64,000 bases of DNA from Gordonia araii NBRC 100433 (GCF_000241265.1 NZ_BAEE01000082.1:1-64000); one strand, 5' to 3'. Numbered from the stretch's first letter, positions 32,797 to 42,085 are shown. Numbers and translations: made by a program. Notes: generated from the sequence alone by a model not told the origin.

Positions 32797-33684
32797 GTGA
32801 ACCTCACCGAACTCGTCGAGATCCCCGGCGGCACTTTTCACATGGGCTCCGACGCCCACTACCCGGAAGAGCGCCCGGTACACGAGCGCACGGTCGAGCC
32901 CTTCAGCATCGAGCGCCACCTGGTGACCAACGACCAGTTCGCCGAGTTCGTCGCCGACACCGGCTACGTCACGGTGGCCGAGGAGGAAGTGGATCCGGCT
33001 CAGTTCCCCGGTGCCGACCCCGCCGACCTGGTGCCCGGTGCGCTGGTGTTCACGAAGACGGCCGGGCCGGTGAACCTCGGCGACTGGCGTCAATGGTGGC
33101 GCTGGGAGCCCGGAGCCAGTTGGCGCAACCCGGAAGGCCCGGACTCGTCGATCGAGGGCCGCGGCGATCACCCGGTCGTCCAGGTCGCCTACCGCGATGC
33201 CGCCGCCTACGCCGAGTGGGCCGGCCGGCGGCTGCCCACCGAGACCGAGTGGGAGTTCGCCGCTCGTGGCGGAGTGGACGGCCTCGAATTCGCTTGGGGC
33301 GACGACCTGTTCCCGGACGGGAAGGTCATGGCCAACACCTGGCTGGGCAACTTCCCCTACGAGTCCACCGGCTGGGGAGGCACCTCGCCGGTCGGGGCGT
33401 ACCCGGCCAACGGATACGGGCTCTACGACATGATCGGCAACGTGTGGGAGCGGACCTCCGACGCCTACGCGCCGCGTCACGTCGTCCCGGGCGATCAGCA
33501 CGTCAGCGCCGACGGCCGGCCCGACCTGCTGGCCCCGACCGTCGACCCGCAGGTCATGCGGGTGACCAAAGGCGGGTCCTTCATCTGCGCGCCGGAATAC
33601 TGCCGACGATATCGGCCGGCGGCACGCTCGGCGCAGTCGGACGATTCGGCGACCTCGCACCTCGGTTTTCGCTGCGCGCTCTAG
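32797..33684 (+). CDS. Formylglycine-generating enzyme (sulfatase maturase)
   Basis: The product (295 aa) oxidises a cysteine in the CxPxR motif of sulfatases to formylglycine, using copper and oxygen. The SUMF1 fold is recognisable by the opening ELVEIPGGTFHMGSDAHYPE, the central PVVQVAYRDAAAYAEWAGRR, LPTETEWEFAARGG, YDMIGNVWERTSD and the closing SHLGFRCAL. The copper-binding active pair is Cys264 and Cys269 in GGSFICAPEYCRRYRPAAR, spaced as in human FGE and Rv0712. There is no signal peptide, so it acts in the cytosol. The client is almost certainly the arylsulfatase encoded 2.7 kb away. The 15-bp gap to the convergent LuxR gene has no clear terminator. Confidence 0.93.
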   Translation: MNLTELVEIPGGTFHMGSDAHYPEERPVHERTVEPFSIERHLVTNDQFAEFVADTGYVTVAEEEVDPAQFPGADPADLVPGALVFTKTAGPVNLGDWRQWWRWEPGASWRNPEGPDSSIEGRGDHPVVQVAYRDAAAYAEWAGRRLPTETEWEFAARGGVDGLEFAWGDDLFPDGKVMANTWLGNFPYESTGWGGTSPVGAYPANGYGLYDMIGNVWERTSDAYAPRHVVPGDQHVSADGRPDLLAPTVDPQVMRVTKGGSFICAPEYCRRYRPAARSAQSDDSATSHLGFRCAL

Positions 33685-33699
33685 TGTATGCCGACCCGG

Positions 33700-36306
33700 C
33701 TACCTGCGGTTCGCCACCGCGGCCACCGCGTCGCGGCGATTGCCGACGCCGAGCTTGCGGTACAGCATCCGGGTATGGGTCTTGATCGTGTTGACCGACA
33801 GTCCGAGTTCGGCGGCGATCTCGGTCATCGTCATCGAGGTGCGGAGGAAGCCGACGATCTGCTGCTCGCGCAGGGTCAGGCCGTCGACGGCGTGGGCCGG
33901 CGCGCGCAGGTCGGCGATGAACGACGTGTGGTTGGTGCCCCACCGGCTGTGCTCGGCGAGCAGATCGGCCAAGGCCGGATCCGGTTCGAGGAACGGCCTG
34001 GTCACCCCGGTGGGCGCGGCGACGTCCAGTGCTCGCTCCAGCACCTCGTGCGCCGCACCGTAGTCGCCGTCGGAGCGGTGGATCAGCGCGGACGTGACCA
34101 GCAGCGAGGCTCGTACGTAGTGGGCCATGGGCAGCGGTGCCAACTGCTTCACGATGGCGGCAGCTGCGTGCTTGCCGACGTGGCGGCGGATCAGCTCGAC
34201 CGCGGCGGTCGCCGCCGCCGGGGCCTCACGGAGATCGTTGCGAATGCTCCGGACCAGCGATCCGGCGCGTTCGTGATCACCGTCGGCCTCGGCGAGCTTA
34301 GCGAAGGCCACGGTCCGGTACAGCTCCCACGGAACCCCGCGCACTTCCCGATCCGGTATCTGGCGTACCACCGCCACCGCGTCGCGCCGGTCGCGGGGCC
34401 CGCCGTCGATCGCCGCGATGGTCGCGAGGTACTGCCGGGCGATGCTGCTGAAACCCGCGGCCTCGGTGCGGGAATCGATCGCCTTGCCGAATGCTTCGCG
34501 GGCGGTGGCGAAGTCGCCGGTCCAATAGGCGATCCATCCGCGCGCCGTGACTTCTGGGACGCCGAGCTGGGTCGACCAATCGTCGGTCGTGCCCTCCACA
34601 CTCTGGATACGGGCCAGCACCTCGCGCGCCGCCTCGAAGTCGCCGGTGAACGCATAGCAAAAGGAGAGCAGGCCGGCCGCGCGTCGGCAGAGCGTCGGTT
34701 CGCCCGCTTCCTTGGCGTGCCATTCGGCCGATTTCAGCAACGAGATGCCTTCGGGGACTTCGTATCTGAGCGTCAGGTGAATTCGTCCCAGCAGCAGCTG
34801 GACGGCCGCGTACCGCGCCGGGCCGAGGCTGCGGGCATGGGCCAGGTGTTCGTGGGCTGCGCCCAGTGCTTCGATCAGCTCGGTGCGCTTGTCGCAGAGG
34901 AAGAGGCGGGCGCACGCGTTGGTCAACGCGCCGCGCCAGGAATCGCCGGCGTCCTCGTGGGATCGGGGGCCGGTCCGTTCGATCGAGTCGAGAAGGGCCT
35001 GTCCTTCGGTGCGGCGGCCGGCCATGTCGACCGCGCATGCGGTGACGGCGAGAACATCGGGCCGGGTGGCGAACGGCTCGGGGAGTCGCGCGATCACCCG
35101 GTCCGGTGACTCCTCGGCCCGTCCGGCGAGCAGCAGCACCCACGAGTCGACGAGTATCCGGCACGCCAGTTCGGGGTCGCCGGCCACGAGTGCCTCGTCG
35201 ACGGCGCGCAGCGGATCCTTGTCGGCCAGCAGCTCCGCGGCCCGGCGATGGAGTCCGCGGGAATGTCCGGCGTCGCGCAGGGCGACGAGCTGGCGGCACC
35301 GGCTCGCGAAGACGTCGTGCCACCGGTACTGCTGGACGGCGCCGTCGCCGAATCGCTCGAGGAACAGTCCTCGCCGACGGCACCGCTCGAGCACCGTCAG
35401 GGCGTCGTCGCGCCCGGTGAGGCCGATGGCCAGGTGCTCGTCGATGTCGGAGACGGTCGTGGCGTCGAGGACGAACGCGGCGAGATCCTTGGGCAGGCTG
35501 TCCAGGACATCGTCGGCGATGATCGACAGCAACAGGTCGTCCGTGCGGGCCGGCGGCCGGGAGCTGAGCGAGTTCGCCTCCGAGGTCGACATCAGCATGG
35601 CGAGACGGACCGCAGCGGCCCACCCGCCCGTGCGTTCGGCGACGGCCTCGGTGTCCACGGTCGTCCAGCCGAAATCCTGTGCGACGGCACCGATCTCCTC
35701 GGGCGTGAAAAGGAGGCTGGAGCTGTCGAGGCGGATCGCGTCGCCGGCGAGGACCTGCGACGAGATCCGCAGCTGGTCCGGGTCGCGGCCCAGCAACACG
35801 AGTCGCAGGTTCTGCGGACCCTGTTCGACGAGCGCACCCAGCACGCTGTCGATGACCCCTCCGCCGGCGAGATGCATGTCGTCGACGACGAGGACCAGGC
35901 GCACCTCGGCGAGCCGGACGGCCGAGCAGATGGCCGCGTGCAGTGCGGCGACGCTGGCCTCGTTGACGACGGCGAGCTCGGCGAGGACGTCGTCGCGGTC
36001 CATGCCCCACGCGGTGCGTCGCAGCGTGGTCGCGATCCCTTCCGAAAGCGCTGCGGGGTCGTCGTCGTAGCGATTCAACGACACCCAGGCGACGACGTCA
36101 CCGCTTCGGCGGGCCCACTCGGCTGCGGCAACGGTCTTTCCGTAGCCGCTCGGAGCCGTCAGAGTCGTCACGCGATGGTTCTCCACCGCATCGGCCAGCG
36201 TGTCGTCCAGGCGATTCCGGTGCAGCAGACCGGCGAATTCCGGGACGGCGAAGCGAACGTCGAGACCACCGAGCGTCTGAGGGCCTACGCCGAGCACCCG
36301 ATCCAT
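33700..36306 (-). CDS. Large ATP-binding LuxR (LAL/MalT-type) transcriptional regulator
   Basis: The product (868 aa) has an N-terminal NTPase domain with Walker A APSGYGKT (residues 51-58) and the Walker B-like strand LVLVVDDMHLAGGG. A long helical, TPR-like middle part follows (about 350-790). A LuxR helix-turn-helix lies at the end (about 805-865: LTLREQQIVGFLRTSMTMTE and LGLSVNTIKTHTRMLYRKLG). Such proteins act like MalT, binding ATP and an inducer before activating genes. It lies between FGE and the arylsulfatase, on the sulfatase strand and starting 53 bp behind that gene. Sulfate-ester sensing is therefore plausible but unproven. Confidence 0.88.
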   Translation of the reverse strand: MDRVLGVGPQTLGGLDVRFAVPEFAGLLHRNRLDDTLADAVENHRVTTLTAPSGYGKTVAAAEWARRSGDVVAWVSLNRYDDDPAALSEGIATTLRRTAWGMDRDDVLAELAVVNEASVAALHAAICSAVRLAEVRLVLVVDDMHLAGGGVIDSVLGALVEQGPQNLRLVLLGRDPDQLRISSQVLAGDAIRLDSSSLLFTPEEIGAVAQDFGWTTVDTEAVAERTGGWAAAVRLAMLMSTSEANSLSSRPPARTDDLLLSIIADDVLDSLPKDLAAFVLDATTVSDIDEHLAIGLTGRDDALTVLERCRRRGLFLERFGDGAVQQYRWHDVFASRCRQLVALRDAGHSRGLHRRAAELLADKDPLRAVDEALVAGDPELACRILVDSWVLLLAGRAEESPDRVIARLPEPFATRPDVLAVTACAVDMAGRRTEGQALLDSIERTGPRSHEDAGDSWRGALTNACARLFLCDKRTELIEALGAAHEHLAHARSLGPARYAAVQLLLGRIHLTLRYEVPEGISLLKSAEWHAKEAGEPTLCRRAAGLLSFCYAFTGDFEAAREVLARIQSVEGTTDDWSTQLGVPEVTARGWIAYWTGDFATAREAFGKAIDSRTEAAGFSSIARQYLATIAAIDGGPRDRRDAVAVVRQIPDREVRGVPWELYRTVAFAKLAEADGDHERAGSLVRSIRNDLREAPAAATAAVELIRRHVGKHAAAAIVKQLAPLPMAHYVRASLLVTSALIHRSDGDYGAAHEVLERALDVAAPTGVTRPFLEPDPALADLLAEHSRWGTNHTSFIADLRAPAHAVDGLTLREQQIVGFLRTSMTMTEIAAELGLSVNTIKTHTRMLYRKLGVGNRRDAVAAVANRR

Positions 36307-36359
36307 TGCACGAGTGTATTCCCCGGGGAGTGGATCGGGTGCCGACGGATCGTACGCGG

Positions 36360-38684
36360 TCAATCGAGTGCGAAGGCGGCTGCCGCCTCCTTCTCCAGGT
36401 CGAGATACTGCTCTTCGGACACGTCGACGCCGACACCCAGCAGCTCGCCCCCGGTGAAGGGGAAGTTGCCCTCGTCCTTGTAGAGGCTGCTGACCGGATC
36501 CGCGCTGTCGAAGCCGACGCACAGCCCGTCGCCGGAGAGGGTGAACTTGCCGACCTGGACGCGGAGGTCCTTCGAGTCGACGGCCTCGGTTCCCACGTAA
36601 AGCGTTGCCGTTCCGAGGGATTCCCCGTATTCGCCGGCCTTCTCCCGCTTGAACTCCACGCCGAGGGTCAAGTCGCCGGTCGGCAGTTCCTTCGATTCGA
36701 GGATCTGTTCGTCGACGCCGAGGAAGTTGTACACGTAGTACAGCTTGTGGTCTTTGATGAACAACGAGTGCCCGCCGAACCGGGAGCCGTGGGCGAACAG
36801 GACGCCCTCGGAGTCCTCGGTGGCCCGCACGTCCGCGAGGATCTTGTAGTCACGACCGCGGATGTTGGCCGCGACGCCCTCGGGCACCGGCGAGGTGTCC
36901 GGATAGTAGACGTAGCGGGTGCGGGGCGGCTCGGACTGCGGGCGCGGTTCGGCGAGCATTTCGACGGCCGACCGGTCGTCGAGGGGCAGCACGTCGTTCT
37001 TCTCTGCCTCGGCGAACCACACCTGGATCAGCTTTTCCAGCTTGTCGGGGTGCTCGGCCGAGAGGTCCTTGGACTCCGAGCGGTCCGCATCGACGTGGTA
37101 GAGCTCCCAGCGGTCCTTGTCGAAGTGTCCCTTGTTGGAGATCGGCGCGTGGACCGCAGCGGCCTTCCAGCCGTCCTCCCAGATGCCGCGAGTGCCGAGC
37201 ATGGCGTAGTACTGGCGCTTCTTCTTCGTCGGGGCGTCACCCTCTTCGAAGCTGTAGCGCATCGAGACGCCGGCCACCGGAATCTGCTTGACGCCGCGGT
37301 AGGTGTCGGGCATTTCCAGGCCGACGACGTCGAGGATCGTCGGCACGATGTCAGTCGCGTGGTGGTACTGGTTGCGGATCTCGCCCTTGGCCTTGATCCC
37401 CTTGGGCCAGCTGATCACCAGCGGGTCGCAGGTACCGCCCGAGTACTGCGAGTAGCGCTTGAACATCTGGAACGGCGTGGAGAAGGCGACTGCCCACCCG
37501 GTGGGGTAGTGGTTGTAGGTCGCCGCGCTCCCGAGGTCGTCGAGGTGGCTCATGTTCACCTCGAGCGAGTCGGGGTAGCCGTTGAAGAAGTTGTTCTCGT
37601 TGACCGATCCGTTCGGCGAACCTTCGCCGGAGGCGCCGTTGTCCGCGGCGTAGATGATCAGCGTGTTGTCGAGCTGACCGGACTCCTCCAGGTAGTCGAT
37701 GATCCGGCCGGCCTGCGCGTCGGTGTATTCGGAGAACCCGGCGTACACCTCGGCCATCCGGGAGAAGAGCTTCTTCTCGTCGTCGTTCAGGGTGTCCCAC
37801 GGGCGTACCGCATCGCCGGGGTTGGCCTGGTCCTCGGGCATCGGGTTGAGCGGGGTCAGCGCGGTGCCCTCGGGGACGATGCCCTTGTCGATCATCTTCG
37901 CCAGCACATGCTCGCGGTAGGCCTCGTAGCCGTCGTCGAACTTGCCCTTGTACTTCTCGATGTAGTCCTGCGGGGAGTGGTGCGGCGCGTGGTTCGCGCC
38001 GGGGCACCACCACATGTACCAGGGCTTGGACGGATTCGACGAGTTCTGGTCGCGCAGCATGCGGATGGCCTGGTCGGCGAGGTCCTTGGACAGGTGGTAG
38101 CCGTCTTCGGGGCCGTACGGCTGCTGGATGAAGCGGTTGTCCTCGACGAGGTCGGGGTACCACTGGTTGGTCTCGCCGCCGATGAACCCGTAGAAGCGGT
38201 CGAAGCCCTTGGCGAGCGGCCACTCGCTCTTCGACCCGCCGGAGCACACGTCCTCCTCGGGCACGTTGTGGTTCTTGCCGACCCAGAAGGTGCTGTAGCC
38301 GTTGTCCTGCAGTACCTGCCCGATCGTCGCGCATTCGGCGGGCAACCGGCCGGAGGCGCCGGGGAAGCCCATGGTGCCCTCGGTGATCGAGGCGCAGCGG
38401 TTCTGGTGGTGGTTGCGCCCGGTCAGGAACATCGACCGGGTAGGCGAGCACAGCGCGGCGGTGTGCCACTGGGTGTAGGTGAGACCGTTGTCGGCCAGCT
38501 TCTGCATCGTTGGCATCTCGATGCGGCCGCCGTAGGGCGACCAGGCGGCCAGACCGGTGTCGTCGTACAAGATCACGAGGACGTTCGGTGCGCCCTCGGG
38601 AGCCTCTTTGAGCTTGTACGGCTCCCAGTCCGGGGTGGAATCGCGGACGTCGAGTTTGATGACTCCGTTGAACGGCTTGGTCAT
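36360..38684 (-). CDS. atsA: Arylsulfatase
   Basis: The product (774 aa, close to AtsA of M. tuberculosis) hydrolyses sulfate esters. The sulfatase N-terminal domain opens with NVLVILYDDTGLAAWSPYGG, which holds the metal-binding Asp pair. The modification motif is CSPTR (Cys79, in AALCSPTRSMFLTGRNHHQN), the substrate of FGE. The second metal motif is AADNGASGEGSPNGS. No signal peptide is visible, so the enzyme is probably cytosolic. The ATG at 38684 follows GAGGAG; the longer open frame is not supported. The FGE gene is on the opposite strand beyond the LuxR regulator. Confidence 0.95.
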   Translation of the reverse strand: MTKPFNGVIKLDVRDSTPDWEPYKLKEAPEGAPNVLVILYDDTGLAAWSPYGGRIEMPTMQKLADNGLTYTQWHTAALCSPTRSMFLTGRNHHQNRCASITEGTMGFPGASGRLPAECATIGQVLQDNGYSTFWVGKNHNVPEEDVCSGGSKSEWPLAKGFDRFYGFIGGETNQWYPDLVEDNRFIQQPYGPEDGYHLSKDLADQAIRMLRDQNSSNPSKPWYMWWCPGANHAPHHSPQDYIEKYKGKFDDGYEAYREHVLAKMIDKGIVPEGTALTPLNPMPEDQANPGDAVRPWDTLNDDEKKLFSRMAEVYAGFSEYTDAQAGRIIDYLEESGQLDNTLIIYAADNGASGEGSPNGSVNENNFFNGYPDSLEVNMSHLDDLGSAATYNHYPTGWAVAFSTPFQMFKRYSQYSGGTCDPLVISWPKGIKAKGEIRNQYHHATDIVPTILDVVGLEMPDTYRGVKQIPVAGVSMRYSFEEGDAPTKKKRQYYAMLGTRGIWEDGWKAAAVHAPISNKGHFDKDRWELYHVDADRSESKDLSAEHPDKLEKLIQVWFAEAEKNDVLPLDDRSAVEMLAEPRPQSEPPRTRYVYYPDTSPVPEGVAANIRGRDYKILADVRATEDSEGVLFAHGSRFGGHSLFIKDHKLYYVYNFLGVDEQILESKELPTGDLTLGVEFKREKAGEYGESLGTATLYVGTEAVDSKDLRVQVGKFTLSGDGLCVGFDSADPVSSLYKDEGNFPFTGGELLGVGVDVSEEQYLDLEKEAAAAFALD

Positions 38685-38760
38685 TCGATGCTCCTCAGGA
38701 TCGGTCGGGCGGGCGGTGAATCTGACGCTGCCACCGGGATCACCCGTGCCCGCGCCGAGT

Positions 38761-38777
38761 TCACCCACCAAGGGTGA
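38761..38777. promoter_or_regulatory. Palindrome upstream of the arylsulfatase gene
   Basis: TCACCC and GGGTGA flank a 5-nt centre (ACCAA). It lies in the 215-bp gap between atsA and the divergent ridA-like gene, about 77 bp before the atsA start. It is a candidate operator, for example for the LuxR protein, but the match is short. Confidence 0.35.
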
Positions 38778-38886
38778 GCCACTTCACCGCCGGCGACCGG
38801 GATTCGGGCGAATCGTCGATGACGCAGACGGGTGACGCGCATGCGTTCGCGTAGGTCGGCGGCCACACCGACGCGGTCATCTGCCA

Positions 38887-38892
38887 TAGACT
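38887..38892 (+). promoter_or_regulatory. Leaderless-type -10 box of the RidA gene
   Basis: TAGACT ends 7 nt before the ATG at 38900. Confidence 0.5.
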
Positions 38893-38899
38893 CGACGTC

Positions 38900-39295
38900 A
38901 TGCCGGTACGTCGAGATCGCTCCGAGTCGCTGCCCGACCAGGGCTTCCCCCACACCGCAACGGTCACCGCCGGATCGTTGTTGTTCACCGCGGGCATCGC
39001 CGCCATCGACGCCGACGGGAACGTGGCACCGGAGGGTGACGTCGTGGGCCAGACCAAGGCCTGCCTGGCGAATCTCGAGCGCGTCCTGGACGAGCGCGGC
39101 GCGGGCCTGCCGGATGTCGCGAAGCTGACCGTGCACGTCGCCGAGCGGCTGGCCGTCGACCTGGCCGTCGCGTGGGACGCCGTCGTCGAGGCATTCGGCG
39201 GCGACGTTCCGCCGGCCAGTGTCGTGGGGGTGACGGTGCTCCCGCTGGACAATCAGCTCGTCGAAATCGAGGCCGTCGCCTCGTTGGAGGAATAG
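38900..39295 (+). CDS. RidA-family protein
   Basis: The product (131 aa) is a cytosolic RidA/YjgF/UK114 trimer-forming protein. Family parts are LLFTAGIAAIDADGNVAPEG, DVVGQTKACLANLERVLDERG and VTVLPLDNQLVEIEAVA. True RidA enzymes hydrolyse reactive 2-aminoacrylate imines and use an Arg near the PPAR motif. Here that region reads VPPASVVGVTVL with no arginine, so it probably belongs to one of the Rid subgroups without deaminase activity. It is divergent from atsA, with a leaderless-type start. Confidence 0.85.
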   Translation: MPVRRDRSESLPDQGFPHTATVTAGSLLFTAGIAAIDADGNVAPEGDVVGQTKACLANLERVLDERGAGLPDVAKLTVHVAERLAVDLAVAWDAVVEAFGGDVPPASVVGVTVLPLDNQLVEIEAVASLEE

Positions 39296-39309
39296 GGCGT
39301 AAAACACGT

Positions 39310-39359
39310 CGTGAGACGGATCTAGTGATTCGTCCCACGTTATTGCGAACTTTATTCGC
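39310..39359. promoter_or_regulatory. Hairpin and palindrome after ridA, upstream of the secreted pair
   Basis: CGTGAGACG (39310-39318) nearly pairs with CGTCCCACG (39331-39339), and could end the ridA transcript. Just after it, GCGAA and TTCGC flank CTTTA (39345-39359). That is a compact palindrome about 25 nt upstream of the promoter candidate at 39384-39413 and may be an operator. Confidence 0.35.
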
Positions 39360-39383
39360 TTGGTCACACATCGGGTCGGGGCC

Positions 39384-39413
39384 TTGGTTGCGTCGGAAAC
39401 TTCTGCATAGGTT
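39384..39413 (+). promoter_or_regulatory. Sigma-A-like promoter of the secreted pair
   Basis: TTGGTT (39384-39389), an 18-nt spacer and TAGGTT (39408-39413) lie 37-66 nt before the GTG at 39450. GGAGAG directly before that GTG serves as ribosome binding site. Confidence 0.45.
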
Positions 39414-39449
39414 GAGCACGTTTGTTTCCGCCAACCGATGGAGAGTCCC

Positions 39450-40697
39450 GTGCGCTTGTCTCTGCGCCGAATCGCGGTCGGTGTCCTCGTTGCCTGTTCG
39501 GCGACGACGGCACTGGCCACCGCCCCAGCCGACGCCGCGCCGGTCGACCGCTACCTCGACCTTCCGCTGATCAACCGTGACGCGTCGCGCGGACCCGGCG
39601 GTGTGCACCCGGTACTGCCGACCGACCCGAAGAAGCTGCGGGCGCTCCTGGGACAGGCACGGGCCTCGGGTGTCGCCCCGACGCGCTATCAGGCACTTCT
39701 CTGGCAATACTGGCTCGCCGACACGACGACCGCCGCCGGGATCAATCTCGCCGCGTGGAATCCGCGAGCGGGGGTCAGCGCGAACCGCGCGAATCTGGTG
39801 AAGTCCTACCGGTTCTACGAGAACCTCCAGCTCAAGCACCGGGAACTGCAGTGGGCCGGAATGGGCGGTCTCGTCGGCGCCGACTTCGGCGGCGGCCTAC
39901 TCGACTTCGAGCTCGCGACCAACGTCTACGACTTCGCCCGCCTCGCCCCGGTCGCCAACGCGATCGTCGGCCAGACCAACCAGGTCCTCGGCCCGGTCTT
40001 CGTCGACCGGTTGCCGCGCGGGCTGCGCGCGCTGGCACGCGTCGGCGCGACGATCACCGCCGCCGACCTGCGCAAGATCCAGGGCGACATCCTGGTCATG
40101 CAGAAGAACATCTTCTCCGACCTCATGCCGATGCACCGCGCCTACGTGGTCGGCGGACTGCCCGCGCTGACCGAGATGAACCGGGCGGGACTCTTCTCCG
40201 ACGAGATCCTCGCCGCGTGGACCGGCATCGCCGGAAAGACGCCCGACGGGGTGGCCGCGGGCAACGCCCGGCTGCTGCGCCGCGAACAGGGCGAGATCAT
40301 CAAGAAGCAGTGGGATGCCACTCGCGCCTACAAGGGCGACGTCGGCGAGGCCATGACCTACGCCAGCACCGCGGCGGGATCGCCGTCGGTCGCCGGCGTC
40401 GTCGCCCCCCGCTCGTTCCGTCCGATCCAGATCCACGGAACCGCGCCCGACGGCCGTCGCGCGATCCTGACCGTGCCGCTGCCCAGCTGGAACTGGTCCG
40501 TTTTCGACGGCCGCTGGGCCTACATCACCGAACAGCTGCTGCCGAAGTACCGGTTCCAGGTGGAGCAGCGCTGGCCGGCGCTGCGCGCCGAGCTGCTGCG
40601 CCCCTATGACCAACAGATCGAGTCGCACCGCCCCATGTGGAACATCCTTCCCACGATGCAGTCGGCGCTGGAGACCCTTGAGGTGAAGTACCAATGA
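39450..40697 (+). CDS. Secreted protein of unknown function, coupled to a lipase-like gene
   Basis: The product (415 aa) has a Sec signal peptide (MRLSLRRIAVGVLVACSATT, cleavage near ADAAPVDR). The mature part is about 385 residues, mostly helical, without cysteines and without membrane helices. Notable stretches are YRFYENLQLKHRELQWAGMG, DFGGGLLDFELATNVYD and ILVMQKNIFSDLMPMHRAYV. No catalytic motif is recognised; a faint similarity to DUF2515-type proteins was considered but is not reliable. GGAGAG supports GTG 39450 over ATG 39438. Its stop overlaps the next start (ATGA), so this protein and the inactive-looking lipase are made together and may form a secreted complex. Confidence 0.78.
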   Translation: MRLSLRRIAVGVLVACSATTALATAPADAAPVDRYLDLPLINRDASRGPGGVHPVLPTDPKKLRALLGQARASGVAPTRYQALLWQYWLADTTTAAGINLAAWNPRAGVSANRANLVKSYRFYENLQLKHRELQWAGMGGLVGADFGGGLLDFELATNVYDFARLAPVANAIVGQTNQVLGPVFVDRLPRGLRALARVGATITAADLRKIQGDILVMQKNIFSDLMPMHRAYVVGGLPALTEMNRAGLFSDEILAAWTGIAGKTPDGVAAGNARLLRREQGEIIKKQWDATRAYKGDVGEAMTYASTAAGSPSVAGVVAPRSFRPIQIHGTAPDGRRAILTVPLPSWNWSVFDGRWAYITEQLLPKYRFQVEQRWPALRAELLRPYDQQIESHRPMWNILPTMQSALETLEVKYQ

Positions 40698-42040
40698 CCC
40701 GCCGTATCTCTCTGTTCGCCGCCGCTCTGGCCGCTCTCGTCGGCCTCGGTGCGATCGCCGCGCCGGCCACCGCGGCGCCGCGCACGCCGCCCAACCGGAC
40801 GCCGCAGATCGGCGAAGTGTTCAACGGCTACGTGATCGGCACCTTCCAGAAGGGGCGACTCGCCAGCCCCGAGGAGATCATCAAGCCGCTGACCTCCGGC
40901 GACTCGTTCTATCGCGAGCCGAAGCTCACCGGGCACGAGAAGCCGGGCACGCTGCTGAAGGCCAAGAAGGTCGACGTCCAGTTCACCGGCTTCCGCCCGG
41001 GGAACGTCGACGCGTTCAAGCTGATGTACGTCACCACCGGGCTGCGCGGCGAACGCGAGATCAGTACCGGCATCGTGATGATCCCGCGCGACGGTCGCCG
41101 CAACAGCGAGCGCAAGGTCGTCGGCTACCAGTTCGCCAACGACAGTGTCGGCGCCTACTGCCACCCGTCGACGATGTGGACCGGCGGCGACCCGCTCGAC
41201 GGTGCGTCCTGGTCGGCGCTGGGCCCCCTGGCGCAGATGTTCGCCAAGGGGTACGCCGTGGCGATCAGCGATGTCGGCAACGACGGCGATCCCAAGCCGC
41301 ACGGCGTCTTCGCCGGCAAATACGCGGGCAACGCCATGTCGGACATGCTGCGCGCCACCCTCGGCTATCAGCGGCTCGGCCTGGACAAGCAGGCCCCGAT
41401 CGGGCTGTTCGGCGTCGCCGGCGGCGGCGTGGGTGCTGCCTTCGCGGCCGAGAACGCCGCCGACTATGCGCCGGAGCTGAACATCGCCTCGACCGTCCTC
41501 GAAGGCATGGTCATCAACCAGCGCAACTTCATCCGCACGGCCAGCGGGTCGGTCGGATCCGGTTTCGCGTTCGCGACGCTGCTCGGCCTGGAGCCCAAGT
41601 ACCCGGAGATGCGCGTCGACGACCACCTCACTCCGGTGGGCAAGGCCCTCGCCGACGTCTACCGCACGCAGTGTCAGACGCCCGCGTACTTCACGCTGCC
41701 GTTCGTCCCGCTGCAGACGTTGTTCAAGAACAACCAGCACCCGGCCGACATCAAGGCCTTCCAGCGTGTCTACGACGACAACCTGCTGGGCCGCAAGGCT
41801 CCCAAGGCGCGCGTGCTGATCGCCTCCTGCGTCGCCGACGACTCGCCGATGTCGCTGGTGCCGGCCGAGGACTCGCGCCGACTGGCCCGCCAATACCGCA
41901 GGGGCGGAACCAAGGTGTCCTACCACCCGACCGACTGCAGCATGGTCAAGTTCCTCACCGACATGTACGGCTGGGGCACCGACCTGTTCGGGATGCAGAC
42001 GATCGACTGGCTGGACTGGTCCCTGCGCGCACCGCGCTGA
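40694..42040 (+). CDS. Secreted LIP-family lipase homologue without nucleophile serine
   Basis: The product (448 aa) has a Sec signal peptide (MTRRISLFAAALAALVGLGA, cleavage near PATAAP). The LIP-family secretory lipase fold is visible: FKLMYVTTGLRGEREISTGI, VVGYQFANDSVGAYCHPS, the elbow region and a late VLIASCVADDSPMSLVPAEDS with the acid position. The elbow, normally GYSGGG or similar, reads GVAGGG, with Ala242 in place of Ser. The late catalytic-His region (YHPTDCSMVKFL) also has no His after the Asp. Hydrolysis of the usual kind is therefore not expected. The frame and signal peptide are intact, arguing for a binding or structural role. It overlaps the upstream secreted-protein gene by 4 nt. 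Confidence 0.85.
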   Translation: MTRRISLFAAALAALVGLGAIAAPATAAPRTPPNRTPQIGEVFNGYVIGTFQKGRLASPEEIIKPLTSGDSFYREPKLTGHEKPGTLLKAKKVDVQFTGFRPGNVDAFKLMYVTTGLRGEREISTGIVMIPRDGRRNSERKVVGYQFANDSVGAYCHPSTMWTGGDPLDGASWSALGPLAQMFAKGYAVAISDVGNDGDPKPHGVFAGKYAGNAMSDMLRATLGYQRLGLDKQAPIGLFGVAGGGVGAAFAAENAADYAPELNIASTVLEGMVINQRNFIRTASGSVGSGFAFATLLGLEPKYPEMRVDDHLTPVGKALADVYRTQCQTPAYFTLPFVPLQTLFKNNQHPADIKAFQRVYDDNLLGRKAPKARVLIASCVADDSPMSLVPAEDSRRLARQYRRGGTKVSYHPTDCSMVKFLTDMYGWGTDLFGMQTIDWLDWSLRAPR

Positions 42041-42085
42041 CGCTTCCCGGGGTGTAGGGCGGCGTCCGGTGTCGGGGCGCTGCCC

